Of a stretch of DNA of 64,000 nucleotides, positions 1 through 9,399 are shown piece after piece (within the stretch, counting starts at the first letter, position 1; every line of letters starts with the position of its first letter). Source of the DNA: Carboxylicivirga litoralis (GTDB lineage Bacteria; Bacteroidota; Bacteroidia; Bacteroidales; Marinilabiliaceae); contig NZ_JAFMVC010000024.1 in NCBI RefSeq assembly GCF_025499605.1, forward strand, positions 1 through 64,000, given 5' to 3'. The notes beneath the pieces were generated by a model. The model was not told where the DNA came from, did no database searches, and saw only the letters and a list, made by a program, of their open reading frames with translations. The position numbers were made by a program, and so were the translations under genes.

Positions 1-644
1 GAATTTCCAAAGCGACTGTAGGAATAGTTATCCCAAAGGATTCCGTAGTTTTTGTTAGACACAACGAAAGGCACTGATACCTTTGTGTTATACTGATACA
101 ACTCTTCATTTTTACCCTTGTAGTTCCACTCATCACTCTGATGCTGACCTAAACCATAGAAAGCCTCATCTTCAGGCGATTCAAATACTTGTTCAAAAGT
201 ATAACCATCGTAACCATCCACTTCGATAGGAGTGAATTTCTTGTGGCTTCCCTGTTCCTCTTTAAGCAAAGGATTGCCTTCCAAATCATAGAATGCGACT
301 TCTCCGGTTTTTAACGATGCTTTTACCAACAGTTTAGCTGTTTTTAGGTGTAATTCATCATCTTGTTCTACAACATCGTACTTTACCTTATTGTCAAATT
401 CTTTCACAATTATCAAGCTCTCCCGGTCATCAATAGCCGCCTTTGGTGTAGCTGTGACGCGCACGATTTCATCAGACACAACCTGTAACTTAATAGTTTT
501 TGCTCCATCAGCTGCAACATCTGAAGGATGAATAATAATACCATCAGCTGAGCGCACATAGCCTGTTTGTGAACAAGAAAACAACACTAGTCCAACAACC
601 AACAAGGCTCCAAAACTTTTTATTCCACTTCTTAATCTGTTCAT
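1..644 (-). CDS. GH31 alpha-glycosidase (alpha-xylosidase-like), partial, C-terminus off the left edge
   Basis: The first 214 residues of a secreted glycoside hydrolase read from the ATG at 644. The signal peptide ends in a lipobox-like LVLFSC (Cys24), so a lipoprotein is likely. The N-terminal beta-sandwich and the conserved AFYGLGQHQ and FVVSNKNYGILWDN stretches are typical of family GH31, above all the bacterial alpha-xylosidases. The catalytic (beta/alpha)8 barrel with its two aspartates lies beyond the window. It starts 11 bp after the GH5 stop and is presumably the next gene of the same operon. In xyloglucan loci a GH31 removes the alpha-1,6-xylose from imported oligosaccharides. The family call is firm; alpha-xylosidase rather than alpha-glucosidase is inferred from context. 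Confidence 0.85.
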   Translation of the reverse strand, partial: MNRLRSGIKSFGALLVVGLVLFSCSQTGYVRSADGIIIHPSDVAADGAKTIKLQVVSDEIVRVTATPKAAIDDRESLIIVKEFDNKVKYDVVEQDDELHLKTAKLLVKASLKTGEVAFYDLEGNPLLKEEQGSHKKFTPIEVDGYDGYTFEQVFESPEDEAFYGLGQHQSDEWNYKGKNEELYQYNTKVSVPFVVSNKNYGILWDNYSYSRFGN

Positions 645-655
645 TATATCTAATT

Positions 656-2122
656 TTATTTATACACGTTAATGATAGCTTCAATTGCTTCGCTATGCAC
701 TTGCTCTCCCGTTGAACGGTTAAATAAGCCAGAGGCATTTTTATGGGTATAGCCGTTATCCCAGTAAAAGGTAATGATTTCCTTCGACTTAGCGATTTCG
801 TTTACTTTCTGGTGATAGTAATTGCGCGACTCTTCATGCTTTGCTTGTAGCTCATCTGTCATATCGCCGCGTAGCATCGCCGAATACTCGCCAATGATTA
901 CCGGAATATTATTATCGATATATTTCGTTTTTAGCTTCTCAAATTGTGCTTCAAGGTAATCTTCCTGTCCCCAGCTTGTTACATCGGTGTAGCCTTCACC
1001 CCATTGTGTATTAAAGCCATCATCCGTTTTAATGGTAAACTCATAGGGGTCGTAGTAGTGGGCCTCCACAATGAGTCTGTTTTCCACCTCATCAGTAGGC
1101 ATTGTGTGATAATTAACACCATGGTCGATGTTGGTGTTGTAGGTTTGAACAATCAGGTTACGATAGGCATTTTTACCACCTGTAGCTCTCACTGCATCAA
1201 CAAAGGTTTGAACGTATGACTCCTGCACTTCAATATTTTCAGAACTAGGATTATTGTAGTTTTCGCGCACTTCGTTGGTACCTGCAAAAATCAGGTACTC
1301 ATCATAATCGCGGAAATATTTGGCGATTTGTTTCCATAAGGCAGCCTGTTTTTGGTTAACTGCTTCCTGATGCTCATACATTGGATGTTCTTCGAGCCAG
1401 CCACCATCCCAATGGATGTTAATGATGGTGTACATTTGGTTGTCAACACAATAATCAACCACTTCTTTAACACGCTCCAACCAGGCAGGTTTTATAGTAT
1501 AATCGGTTTGGTTTTCAAGATGACTATCCCAGGCACAAGGAATACGGATAGCATTAAAACCAGCAGCTTTTACACCATTTATTAATGTTTTTGTAACCAC
1601 CGGATTACTCCAGCCGGTTTCGCCACCCGGCACTTCCATTGAATTACCCAGGTTCCAACCTACAATCATTTTAGCCGCCAACTCAGCAGCATTGCTTTCT
1701 ACTCCAGACATATCAGCTTCAATGTAATCAGGTATTTCTGGGTCAACAATGATGTCTCCTGCTTCTTGTGTGATGCTTACTTCAAAAGCGTCCAAAGTTT
1801 CATCTTTATCAACAAGTGATATACTGCCGTTTCTTTGTTCAGCCGTCTCATTAGCATCGACCGTAATCTTAATTGTAGCATCGCCTTTGGCTGTAGTAAT
1901 GGATGGACGGAAAAATAAGCTGTTATCATAGCTGATTTTCCAAATAGTATTGGACGTTATAGAAAGTGTTAGCTCATCACCATCAGCTTTTACATCATAA
2001 CTTAAAGGTTCTGCCGCCAGCTCCAGTATAGGTTCTACTGGAGTATCTCCTCCACTGGATTCGCCACAGTTTGAGAATAATAAAGGCAATAGTGCGATCA
2101 GTAGTAAAAAATTCATTTTCAT
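656..2122 (-). CDS. BACON-GH5 endo-beta-glucanase / xyloglucanase lipoprotein
   Basis: A 488-residue lipoprotein with lipobox LLFSNC (Cys19) and acidic residues just after it, which favours surface display. Residues about 35-121 form a BACON-type all-beta domain ending in SITQEAG. Residues about 140-485 are a GH5 barrel. IFAGTNE supplies the likely acid/base Glu284, VIIGEYSA the nucleophile Glu412, and IHWDGG and HYYDPYEF are further conserved blocks. BACON followed by GH5 is the layout of the B. ovatus xyloglucan endoglucanase BoGH5A (GH5_4). It would cut the beta-1,4-glucan backbone outside the cell. Activity on xyloglucan rather than another beta-glucan is inferred from the neighbouring GH31 and SusCD genes. 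Confidence 0.9.
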   Translation of the reverse strand: MKMNFLLLIALLPLLFSNCGESSGGDTPVEPILELAAEPLSYDVKADGDELTLSITSNTIWKISYDNSLFFRPSITTAKGDATIKITVDANETAEQRNGSISLVDKDETLDAFEVSITQEAGDIIVDPEIPDYIEADMSGVESNAAELAAKMIVGWNLGNSMEVPGGETGWSNPVVTKTLINGVKAAGFNAIRIPCAWDSHLENQTDYTIKPAWLERVKEVVDYCVDNQMYTIINIHWDGGWLEEHPMYEHQEAVNQKQAALWKQIAKYFRDYDEYLIFAGTNEVRENYNNPSSENIEVQESYVQTFVDAVRATGGKNAYRNLIVQTYNTNIDHGVNYHTMPTDEVENRLIVEAHYYDPYEFTIKTDDGFNTQWGEGYTDVTSWGQEDYLEAQFEKLKTKYIDNNIPVIIGEYSAMLRGDMTDELQAKHEESRNYYHQKVNEIAKSKEIITFYWDNGYTHKNASGLFNRSTGEQVHSEAIEAIINVYK

Positions 2123-2204
2123 CTCTTTCCTTTTTGCTTTCTTCTAAATTGGTTAAGGTAAGTTTAACCGGAGGCAGGTCACCTCCGGTTATAGTGTTAT
2201 TCAT

Positions 2205-4157
2205 TTATTCAGCAGGCACATACACATAAGTCATGGCAAATGCATCTTCACCAGAGCGCTCTGCATCGCGCATTACTTGCAGTAGTAGCACGCCATCTTC
2301 CATTTTGTTAATATCGATATCACCCCAGTTTAGTACATAATAATCACAAGTCCAAGGGTGAACAGCTCCTACAGTCATTAATAACTTGTTATTATCCAAA
2401 TCAATGCTCCATGAACCATTTAATGTCACTACTTCCTCAGAAGCTAACACATCTGTCTCCTCAGGTGAGCCATGACGCTCTAATGTTTCACCGGAATCAG
2501 CATCAACATAAGTATAAACACGCTTGCGCTGATTAACGGTTACCGTTCCATCCATTTCAAATTTCATATCACCATAATCAACATCAGCTTCACCAGATGC
2601 ATAGTGCTCGCCAGGTAGTGGATTCCATGCCCAGGTAGCAAAATCAGAGAACATAACTGGTCCTTGCTCTGCGCCATAGCCTGTTGCCACATCATGTGTG
2701 CGGTCCGAATCTAACTTCCATGTTTTAGCCGTCAATAGTTCTTTAATGGCTTCCAGGGCATTGGTGCCGCCTCCCACTTGAGGAACCAGCTTATAACACA
2801 TGTACTCAGGCTTGTCAGCAGCAAGGGCTCCAACCCACATAGCCGAAACTCCACCTAAAGCATCTTTTTCAATGGATAGAATTCGCCATTGATTTTCAGC
2901 TGTTGTACTCAATGTCACCCATCCTCCACATATAACAAACTCAGGCTTCACACCTGTGAAGGTGTAAATACCTTTCTCGTCTAACTCGTATGTACCTGAA
3001 CTCTCAGTTCCATCAGGTAAGACCATGGCAACCGTGTTATCAGCTGAATTCATTGTTAACGAGAAATCAGCATAAGTGGCTGGCACATCTGCATTCATTC
3101 CAGTCCAATCGGCATAAGTATCAGCCGATACCCAATCCGTATTCATTAAAGAACCATCTAAATTAGCCCAGTTAAATGGCGTTTCAGGTGATAATACCCA
3201 TTTGATTGAAGTGCTTGTAGTAGCCGACACATCATCTTTCCAGCCATCAGGCAAAATTGGTTCCGGGTCTTCTGTTTCCTCTGGAACCCAGTTATCAAAG
3301 TAATCCTTGGATACAAAATTATAAACCAACAAACATGGTCCTTCTCCTGACAATGCTTCATCACGTAAAGCAGCCAACTGCATATAATCCTCGGTTAAAG
3401 TAAAAATCTTTAGGTCTCCCCAGTTAACAACATGCCCATCACGACCTGAGTCATGTAATGGAGTTGCATCATTCATTGTTAAAGTTTTCGCATCGGCATC
3501 TAAGAAGTAAGTACCCACTTCTTCACGCCCTAACATTAAATGTTCAACATGCACATTCGCATTACCTTGTAAATCAAAAGTCATTGAACCATAATTACCG
3601 GCATCCATCAACCAGCTATTCCCCGGGTAGTCAGGATTCCAGTTCCAGCAATCCTCTCCATAACAATCGCCTAACCAACCATTGTCTGTTCCATAGAAAT
3701 ATAATGGGCCGGCAAAATAACGGCTTACTCCATCAGCATCGAGATCAAGGTACCAGGTTTTACTATTCCCTACACCGCCTGATAACAGCTCCCAAAGAGG
3801 ATCGTTGATATAATCAAAGTTGGTGGTAGTAATTTCCACCTGCAAGGTATCATCCTGCACATAGCCACCTTCACTCATTACGCCATAAGCAAAATCATAA
3901 ATACCAGGAAACGCTAATTTAACTGTATCCTTAACACGAGTAGAGCGCCCCAATGGCGTTATCCAATGTGGTTGTGCTCCAGCCGTCATACTTTCGAGCA
4001 ACACCATATTCGGGTCTTCTGTATCTTGTGTGATACTATATTTTAGTGCGTCTTTTGAGATGGACGTACCCAGCTCAAATTCATCGGGCTGACAGGCCAC
4101 AAACCCAAGGGTAAGCGCCATGACAGCTATCATTATTTGAAATATATTTTTCTTCAT
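2205..4157 (-). CDS. Surface glycan-binding lipoprotein with three related modules (SGBP-like)
   Basis: A 650-residue lipoprotein (Cys22, followed by QPDEFE) directly after susD, where surface glycan-binding proteins usually sit. Residues about 37-112 look like an Ig/PKD-type spacer. Three modules follow, about 121-285, 318-458 and 470-648. The first and third align well: SKTWYLDLD with AKTWKLDSD, NYGSMTFDLQG with DYGDMKFEMDG, and NWGDLKIFTL with NWGDIDINKM. The middle one keeps IKWVLS and the general rhythm but is degenerate. Many tryptophans and tyrosines suit carbohydrate binding. No catalytic motif was recognised. Its role is inferred: capturing polysaccharide for the adjacent GH5 and SusCD. 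The gap to the GH5 is 82 bp, the longest inside this operon. Confidence 0.75.
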   Translation of the reverse strand: MKKNIFQIMIAVMALTLGFVACQPDEFELGTSISKDALKYSITQDTEDPNMVLLESMTAGAQPHWITPLGRSTRVKDTVKLAFPGIYDFAYGVMSEGGYVQDDTLQVEITTTNFDYINDPLWELLSGGVGNSKTWYLDLDADGVSRYFAGPLYFYGTDNGWLGDCYGEDCWNWNPDYPGNSWLMDAGNYGSMTFDLQGNANVHVEHLMLGREEVGTYFLDADAKTLTMNDATPLHDSGRDGHVVNWGDLKIFTLTEDYMQLAALRDEALSGEGPCLLVYNFVSKDYFDNWVPEETEDPEPILPDGWKDDVSATTSTSIKWVLSPETPFNWANLDGSLMNTDWVSADTYADWTGMNADVPATYADFSLTMNSADNTVAMVLPDGTESSGTYELDEKGIYTFTGVKPEFVICGGWVTLSTTAENQWRILSIEKDALGGVSAMWVGALAADKPEYMCYKLVPQVGGGTNALEAIKELLTAKTWKLDSDRTHDVATGYGAEQGPVMFSDFATWAWNPLPGEHYASGEADVDYGDMKFEMDGTVTVNQRKRVYTYVDADSGETLERHGSPEETDVLASEEVVTLNGSWSIDLDNNKLLMTVGAVHPWTCDYYVLNWGDIDINKMEDGVLLLQVMRDAERSGEDAFAMTYVYVPAE

Positions 4158-4177
4158 AATTTCCTATAATTAAATGA

Positions 4178-5797
4178 TTACCAACCGGCATTTTGAGTCA
4201 ATACTCCAGCCGAACGCGTAATTTGCTGTTGTGGAATCTGCATCAGTCCTTTGGTCTCTGTAATTTTAGCAGATTGAATAACTTTATCGGTTTCAACACC
4301 TCCATTCAACACCTTGGTTGATGTACTGATGGCTGAAGCCGCCACATCCACTCCCTGACGCAATAAATCCCAGTAACGAACGCCTTCGAAAGCAAATTCA
4401 TATCGTCGTTCTTCAAGAATATTAGCAGCTGTAACAGCTTTTGAGTCTAATCCTGAGCGCCCGCGAACATCGTCAAAATATGTTTGTGCATTGGCACTTC
4501 CTAACTCAGCGGCCATTAAAAGCACATCGGCATAACGAAGTACAACGTAATCTTGAAACTGAGCAATCATAAAGCTTGCACCACCATTAATGTCCGTAAT
4601 GTCACCCACTTTAATTTCACCCGTTTCCTCATCTTTATACGGGCTGGCGATTGGTGTATATTTCTTATTTGTATAACCAGTGTATTCGCGCTGGTCACCA
4701 TTATCGAAAGCCAAACCTTCACCAACAATGGAGATAACGGATGCTTCTTTTCGGGCATCACCATCTTCGAAAGCGGCATAGAACTCAGCTGGAACCGTAC
4801 AAGCACCCCATCCTTTTCCATATGGTACATTGTATTCAGAAGCACGCAAACCTAACATTACTAACCAGTGGTTTCCATCCGTATTTCCATTCCAGTCGGA
4901 AGTAATGTTATGCTTGATGGCAAAGATGGTTTCCATATTATCTTTACCAGCATAAGTTGTTTCGAGACCATCTCCTGCTGTATTTATCTGAGAAGATGCG
5001 GCAGGCCATAAGTTCTTATATTCATCTACCAAACCATAATCTGAAACACCAATCACATCCTCTAAACCATCTAATACATATGCTTTATCGGCTACCCCCA
5101 CAAGATCTGCCTTATTGTAATAGCCTGTATAAAACAAGAATACACGCCCTAATAACGCTTTAGCGGCAAATTGATTAACGCGTCCTGCTTCTACTAAATC
5201 AGAACCATTTTCAGCAGCAAACTTCAAATCCTCGGCAATTACTTTATATATTTCGTCAGCGGTTGCCTGCGGTATATTACCACTCATAGGCTCTGTTAAT
5301 AAGGGCACTCGTTCCCAAAGGCGCACCATATCAAAGTAACAATAAGCTCTTAAAAAGCGAGCCTGTGCTTCTATATTTGTTTTATAAGCTTCATCTTCTT
5401 CCCAATCAATCTGTTCCATTTTAGATAGCAGCATATTCATGCGATAGATGGCTTTGTAATAGGCTACCCAGTTATCGTTTAAAATATCCACTTCGCCCGG
5501 CGAACGGTTAATGTCAAACTCATCGAGTACCTGGTAGTTATAAGCATCGTTGTTTCCGGTAGCTCCAAAAGTATTATCCGAAACAACCTCAGATAAAACA
5601 GGGAATGCCACACCTGAGGCATACATGGCCTGAACACCATCGTAACAACCAATGATGGCTTTTTCTGCGTCTGCTTTAGTTTTATAGAAGTTACCCTCTG
5701 TTATTTCTGTAATGGGTTCGCTATCCAGAAAGCTATCTGAGCAGGACGAAACCATTAGGGCAGCTAAAGCAACTATATATAATGATAATTTCTTCAT
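4178..5797 (-). CDS. susD: SusD/RagB-family outer-membrane substrate-binding lipoprotein (pair 1)
   Basis: 539 residues with a lipobox ending at Cys19 and the acidic start SDSFLDSEP, typical of surface-exposed SusD proteins. The N-terminal FLDSEPITEITEGNFYKTKADAEKAI, the TPR-like QARFLRAYCYFDMVRLW region and the C-terminal ILEERRYEFAFEGVRYWDLLR are hallmarks of the SusD/RagB family. The protein would sit as a lid on the SusC barrel, 11 bp upstream in the operon, and hand it oligosaccharides. The length fits the family. The ligand cannot be read from sequence; neighbouring GH5 and GH31 genes suggest xyloglucan. Confidence 0.95.
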   Translation of the reverse strand: MKKLSLYIVALAALMVSSCSDSFLDSEPITEITEGNFYKTKADAEKAIIGCYDGVQAMYASGVAFPVLSEVVSDNTFGATGNNDAYNYQVLDEFDINRSPGEVDILNDNWVAYYKAIYRMNMLLSKMEQIDWEEDEAYKTNIEAQARFLRAYCYFDMVRLWERVPLLTEPMSGNIPQATADEIYKVIAEDLKFAAENGSDLVEAGRVNQFAAKALLGRVFLFYTGYYNKADLVGVADKAYVLDGLEDVIGVSDYGLVDEYKNLWPAASSQINTAGDGLETTYAGKDNMETIFAIKHNITSDWNGNTDGNHWLVMLGLRASEYNVPYGKGWGACTVPAEFYAAFEDGDARKEASVISIVGEGLAFDNGDQREYTGYTNKKYTPIASPYKDEETGEIKVGDITDINGGASFMIAQFQDYVVLRYADVLLMAAELGSANAQTYFDDVRGRSGLDSKAVTAANILEERRYEFAFEGVRYWDLLRQGVDVAASAISTSTKVLNGGVETDKVIQSAKITETKGLMQIPQQQITRSAGVLTQNAGW

Positions 5798-5808
5798 TTC
5801 TCCTTCAA

Positions 5809-8800
5809 TTAAAATTTAACATTTACACCAAGTAAATAAGTTCGAGGACGAGGGTAGAAACCTACATCAACGCCCGATGAACCTCCTTCAAGCCCATATC
5901 CCACTTCTGGATCCATTCCATCATATTTGGTGAAAGTGAATAAGTTCTGTGCGGTAGCATATAAACGAACCTGCTTGAACAAACCATTGTTAATGATTTT
6001 TGAGAAGTCGTACCCCAATGTAACATTGCTAATTCTCAAGAAGTCACCATCCTGTACATATATATCAGAGAACTGCCAGTTAACATTCGTTTCGGTTACA
6101 CGTGGCATGGTATTAGATGTTCCTTCACCATGCCAGCGGTCAAGAATCGCTGTTGTGTAGTTGGCAACACCATTGGCATGATTACGGTATGATTGAACAA
6201 TTTGATTACCAGCAACGCCATTGGCTAACACAGAAAAATCAAATCCTTTGTAGCTAAAACCTAAGTTAAATCCATAAGTATAGTCCGGGTTAGGGTCTCC
6301 CACCATTCCTTTGTCACTGTCATCAATGACGCCATCATCATTACGGTCGACATAAATTAGATCGCCCGGTTGAGCATTAGGCTGAATCACTGTACCATCT
6401 GAGCTCTTATAATTGGCAATCTCTGCTTCATTCTGGAAAACACCATCAGTTGACCATCCCCAGAAATAACCGACAGGCATTCCCGTTTCTGCTCTTCGGT
6501 AAAACTCACCAGCATTGTCGTACAGCTCATTGGTTTTACCATGAACAATACCATCCTCGGTAGGTACTTCGGTTACTTCATTTTTGTTTTTGGCAATATT
6601 GGCGCTGATGAAGTATTTGAACTGCCCAATGTTATCGTTCCAGTTCAATGCCAGTTCAACTCCTGAATTCTTCACCGTACCTCCATTAAAATAAGGTGCA
6701 TCAGCTCCGTCAGTTGCATAACCGGGCTTTTCTAGTAACCAGTCTTTAGTTTGCTTATCGTACCAATCGAAGTTAACACCTAAACGAGCATCCAGAAAGC
6801 GAGCATCAAAACCAATGTTTAATTGCTCGGAAGTTTCCCAAACAATGTCAGGATTACCCAAACGACTTGGATAGGCTCCCACAGAGTTACCTGATGCATC
6901 AAAATCAGCTGAGCCAAAATAATAATTGGCATCGCCAATGCTGATTGGTGCTAAGTACTGCCATGCTGATATATTCTGATTACCAACCTGTCCCCAGCTA
7001 GCACGTAATTTAAAGAAGTCCATCCAGTCCTGACCTGCCGCAAAATTTTCGTTGGTCACAACCCAACCGGCAGACACTGAAGGAAAATAACCCCAGCGGT
7101 TACCTTCTGCAAAACGTGATGAACCATCAGCACGGAAAGTGGCATTCAACATATAACGCTCTTTGTAGTTATAGCTGAAACGACCAAAGTAAGATAACAA
7201 CATTGACTCATCGAACGGTGCACCACCGTATGAAAGACGCGTTAGGTCAGTATTTGTTGTGTTATCAATATACGCATGGTCTAAATCTGATATGGTAAGG
7301 TCTGAATTACTTACACTCACCCATGAGCCTTTATTCTCATAAGCCGACATACCTGCCATTGCCGTAAATGCATGGTCTTCTACACTAAAATCATAAGTAG
7401 CATAGTTATCCCACGTAAGGGCTAAACCTTTACTCATACTCTGGCTGGCAGAATCAAACAAACGCTGCGAGTAAATAGATAACTCATAAGCCGGCGAATA
7501 AGAACGTCCTTCACTGGTGTAAAAATCAACTCCCAGTCGCGACCGTATTTTCAAACCTTTTGCCGGAGCAATCTCAACATATACATCACCAAATAACTTC
7601 TGGTTATTATTAACATTCTGGTTGTTTAAAACCATTTCGGCATATGGGTTACTTTCCCCGTCAGCCCAAGGAGTCCATTCTTGTCCCTGGTACATGACGC
7701 CTGCCCCGGCAGTGTTGTTGAGAAAGTTTCCATTATCATCATACATTGGTAAGAACGGACTAGTATTAAAAGCACCTCTTAACGAGTTGTTATATTGATT
7801 ACCTACCGAAATACCATTTTTATCTACATAACTAAATGTCAGGTGTTGTCCCACTTTAACAATATCATTAAACAGCTTATGCTCGGTATTAACGCGGAAC
7901 ACATAACGGTTATAGTCTGACACATCAGGACCACCCATTACTCCTTCTTGTCCGGTATATGACATCGACATCGAGTATATAGAAACATCGTTACCACCAT
8001 TTAAGCCTACTGAGTAGTTTTGAGTAACGGCATTGGGATAAATCATTTCATCAATCCAATCGGTTCCTTTACCCATTGCATCAATTTCAGCTTGAGTAAA
8101 ATGTGCATTCTTACCTGAGTTGATAGCTGCTTCATTCATAATAACAGCATACTCTTTACTATTCAACATACTAATCTGGCGGGATGGGTTTTGAATTCCA
8201 TAATAGGCATCAAAATTCACATTCATCTTACCAGACTTACCTGTTTTAGTCGTAATAAGAACTACACCGTTAGCGGCTTGTGAACCGTAAATAGCTGCGG
8301 AAGCCGCATCTTTTAAAATATCGATACTTTCAATATCTGCATTGTTAAGGTAAGAGATGTCACCTGTTTGAACACCATCAACAATGTAAAGAGGACCTGA
8401 ATTACCAATGGTACCTACACCACGGATTTTTACGTTCATACCTTCGCCTGGCTGCCCCGATGTAGAGGTTATTTGCACACCAGCTGTTTGTCCCTGAAGG
8501 CCTTCTAAGGCACTGGTTGTACTTTGCTTGGCAATGTCGTCACCTTTTACTTGTACAGTTGCACCAGTCACTAATTTCTTCTGCTGGACACCATACCCAA
8601 CCACTACAACTTCATCAAACTCAGAAACATCTTCAAGCATAGCAATGTTTAAGTTTGTTTGGTTGCTAATTAGCACTTCCTGAGGTTTAAAACCAATAAA
8701 AGAAAATACAATAACGTCGCCTTCCTTAACCGAAATGGAGAAGTGACCATCAATATCAGTAATGCCACCTGTGGTAGTTCCTTTTACTACAACATTTGTT

Positions 8801-8970
8801 CCCGGAATAGGTGCATTATCCACAGCCGATACAACAACACCTGTCAGTGTTCTTTGCTCTTGGGCGTTGGCTACTGTAGTCAGTAGCAATACAGCAATAA
8901 CGGCCAATAACCTAAAACCCTTAGGTATAAATTCAACCGAAAATGCACTACGCACATTTTTTACATTCAT
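5809..8970 (-). CDS. susC: SusC-like TonB-dependent transporter (pair 1)
   Basis: 1053 residues. A signal peptide ends around VANAQ, followed by the carboxypeptidase-regulatory-like beta domain (GVVVSAVDNAPIPGTNVVVKG, about 43-115), the DEVVVVGYG segment that serves as TonB box, the plug with IRGVGTIGNSGPLYIVDG and AIYGSQAANGVVLITTK, and a C-terminal beta barrel ending PRTYLLGVNVKF. This is the standard SusC layout at normal length. It imports oligosaccharides across the outer membrane using TonB energy and pairs with the SusD that follows. It is the first gene of the operon running off the left edge. A TAnnTTTG-like box lies 42 bp upstream and a TAACA-N2-TGTTA palindrome about 137-149 bp upstream. 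Confidence 0.96.
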   Translation of the reverse strand: MNVKNVRSAFSVEFIPKGFRLLAVIAVLLLTTVANAQEQRTLTGVVVSAVDNAPIPGTNVVVKGTTTGGITDIDGHFSISVKEGDVIVFSFIGFKPQEVLISNQTNLNIAMLEDVSEFDEVVVVGYGVQQKKLVTGATVQVKGDDIAKQSTTSALEGLQGQTAGVQITSTSGQPGEGMNVKIRGVGTIGNSGPLYIVDGVQTGDISYLNNADIESIDILKDAASAAIYGSQAANGVVLITTKTGKSGKMNVNFDAYYGIQNPSRQISMLNSKEYAVIMNEAAINSGKNAHFTQAEIDAMGKGTDWIDEMIYPNAVTQNYSVGLNGGNDVSIYSMSMSYTGQEGVMGGPDVSDYNRYVFRVNTEHKLFNDIVKVGQHLTFSYVDKNGISVGNQYNNSLRGAFNTSPFLPMYDDNGNFLNNTAGAGVMYQGQEWTPWADGESNPYAEMVLNNQNVNNNQKLFGDVYVEIAPAKGLKIRSRLGVDFYTSEGRSYSPAYELSIYSQRLFDSASQSMSKGLALTWDNYATYDFSVEDHAFTAMAGMSAYENKGSWVSVSNSDLTISDLDHAYIDNTTNTDLTRLSYGGAPFDESMLLSYFGRFSYNYKERYMLNATFRADGSSRFAEGNRWGYFPSVSAGWVVTNENFAAGQDWMDFFKLRASWGQVGNQNISAWQYLAPISIGDANYYFGSADFDASGNSVGAYPSRLGNPDIVWETSEQLNIGFDARFLDARLGVNFDWYDKQTKDWLLEKPGYATDGADAPYFNGGTVKNSGVELALNWNDNIGQFKYFISANIAKNKNEVTEVPTEDGIVHGKTNELYDNAGEFYRRAETGMPVGYFWGWSTDGVFQNEAEIANYKSSDGTVIQPNAQPGDLIYVDRNDDGVIDDSDKGMVGDPNPDYTYGFNLGFSYKGFDFSVLANGVAGNQIVQSYRNHANGVANYTTAILDRWHGEGTSNTMPRVTETNVNWQFSDIYVQDGDFLRISNVTLGYDFSKIINNGLFKQVRLYATAQNLFTFTKYDGMDPEVGYGLEGGSSGVDVGFYPRPRTYLLGVNVKF

Positions 8971-9011
8971 AAAACTTAGATTTAAATAATAATTCGAGGA
9001 TTATATCGAAA

Positions 9012-9019
9012 CAAATCTA
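9012..9019 (-). promoter_or_regulatory. Candidate -7 box for susC1
   Basis: On the minus strand this reads TAGATTTG, matching the Bacteroidota -7 consensus TAnnTTTG. It lies 42 bp before the susC1 start codon. No good TTTG -33 box is seen 17-23 bp upstream, which would suit a promoter needing an activator. Confidence 0.3.
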
Positions 9020-9084
9020 CATGAGCTTGCATTGATAGTTGTACATTAATGATAATAGTATGTCCAAAAATGATAACGACAGTA

Positions 9085-9120
9085 GTAACAATGTATAATA
9101 ATGATGTAACAAATGTTATC
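9085..9120. promoter_or_regulatory. Candidate regulator site upstream of susC1: palindrome plus half-site
   Basis: TAACA-AA-TGTTA forms a palindrome inside 9106-9120, read as GTAACAAATGTTATC. A second GTAACA starts 21 bp earlier, at 9085, two helical turns away. The same palindrome with ATC on its right side occurs upstream of the other susC at 14631-14645. Direct repeats about 21 bp apart are a common arrangement for AraC-type DNA-binding domains such as that of the HTCS at 18748. Regulator binding is inference. Confidence 0.4.
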
Positions 9121-9307
9121 AACTAATGCTATACAATTCTATTTATCAACTATTTACAAACATTTCTTATTTTAATTTCATTTTACATCGAATATGGTCG
9201 ATGGTGATAGAATTAAGTTCAAATGACCTTGGCTAATCGCAGATACTCCTATTAACCCTGCTCATACAGAGACTTTCACTCTGATAGCTTATTACCATAC
9301 CCGTCAT

Positions 9308-9343
9308 ACAAAAAAAAGAGCCCTGCCGAAGCAGAGCTCTTTC
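9308..9343 (-). terminator. Rho-independent terminator after susD2
   Basis: Stem AAAGAGC (9315-9321) pairs with GCTCTTT (9336-9342), with an inner CTGC/GCAG stem. The loop reads TTCG on the minus strand and a run of eight U follows. It ends the susC2-susD2 transcript and so separates it from the susC1 operon. Confidence 0.9.
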
Positions 9344-9399
9344 AATTAATCGCACTTATATAATAGTTTGGTTTTAGAGACTAATTTATAAAGTGAATA

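Larger units (their letters stand above)
8971..9399. other. Spacer between the two SusCD operons
   Basis: 429 bp without a gene. It holds the terminator of the upstream SusCD pair (9308-9343), a GTAACA half-site at 9085 repeated 21 bp later inside the palindromic element at 9106-9120, and a -7-like box at 9012-9019. It therefore looks like terminator plus independent promoter for the susC1 operon. No small reading frame looks genuine. Confidence 0.6.
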
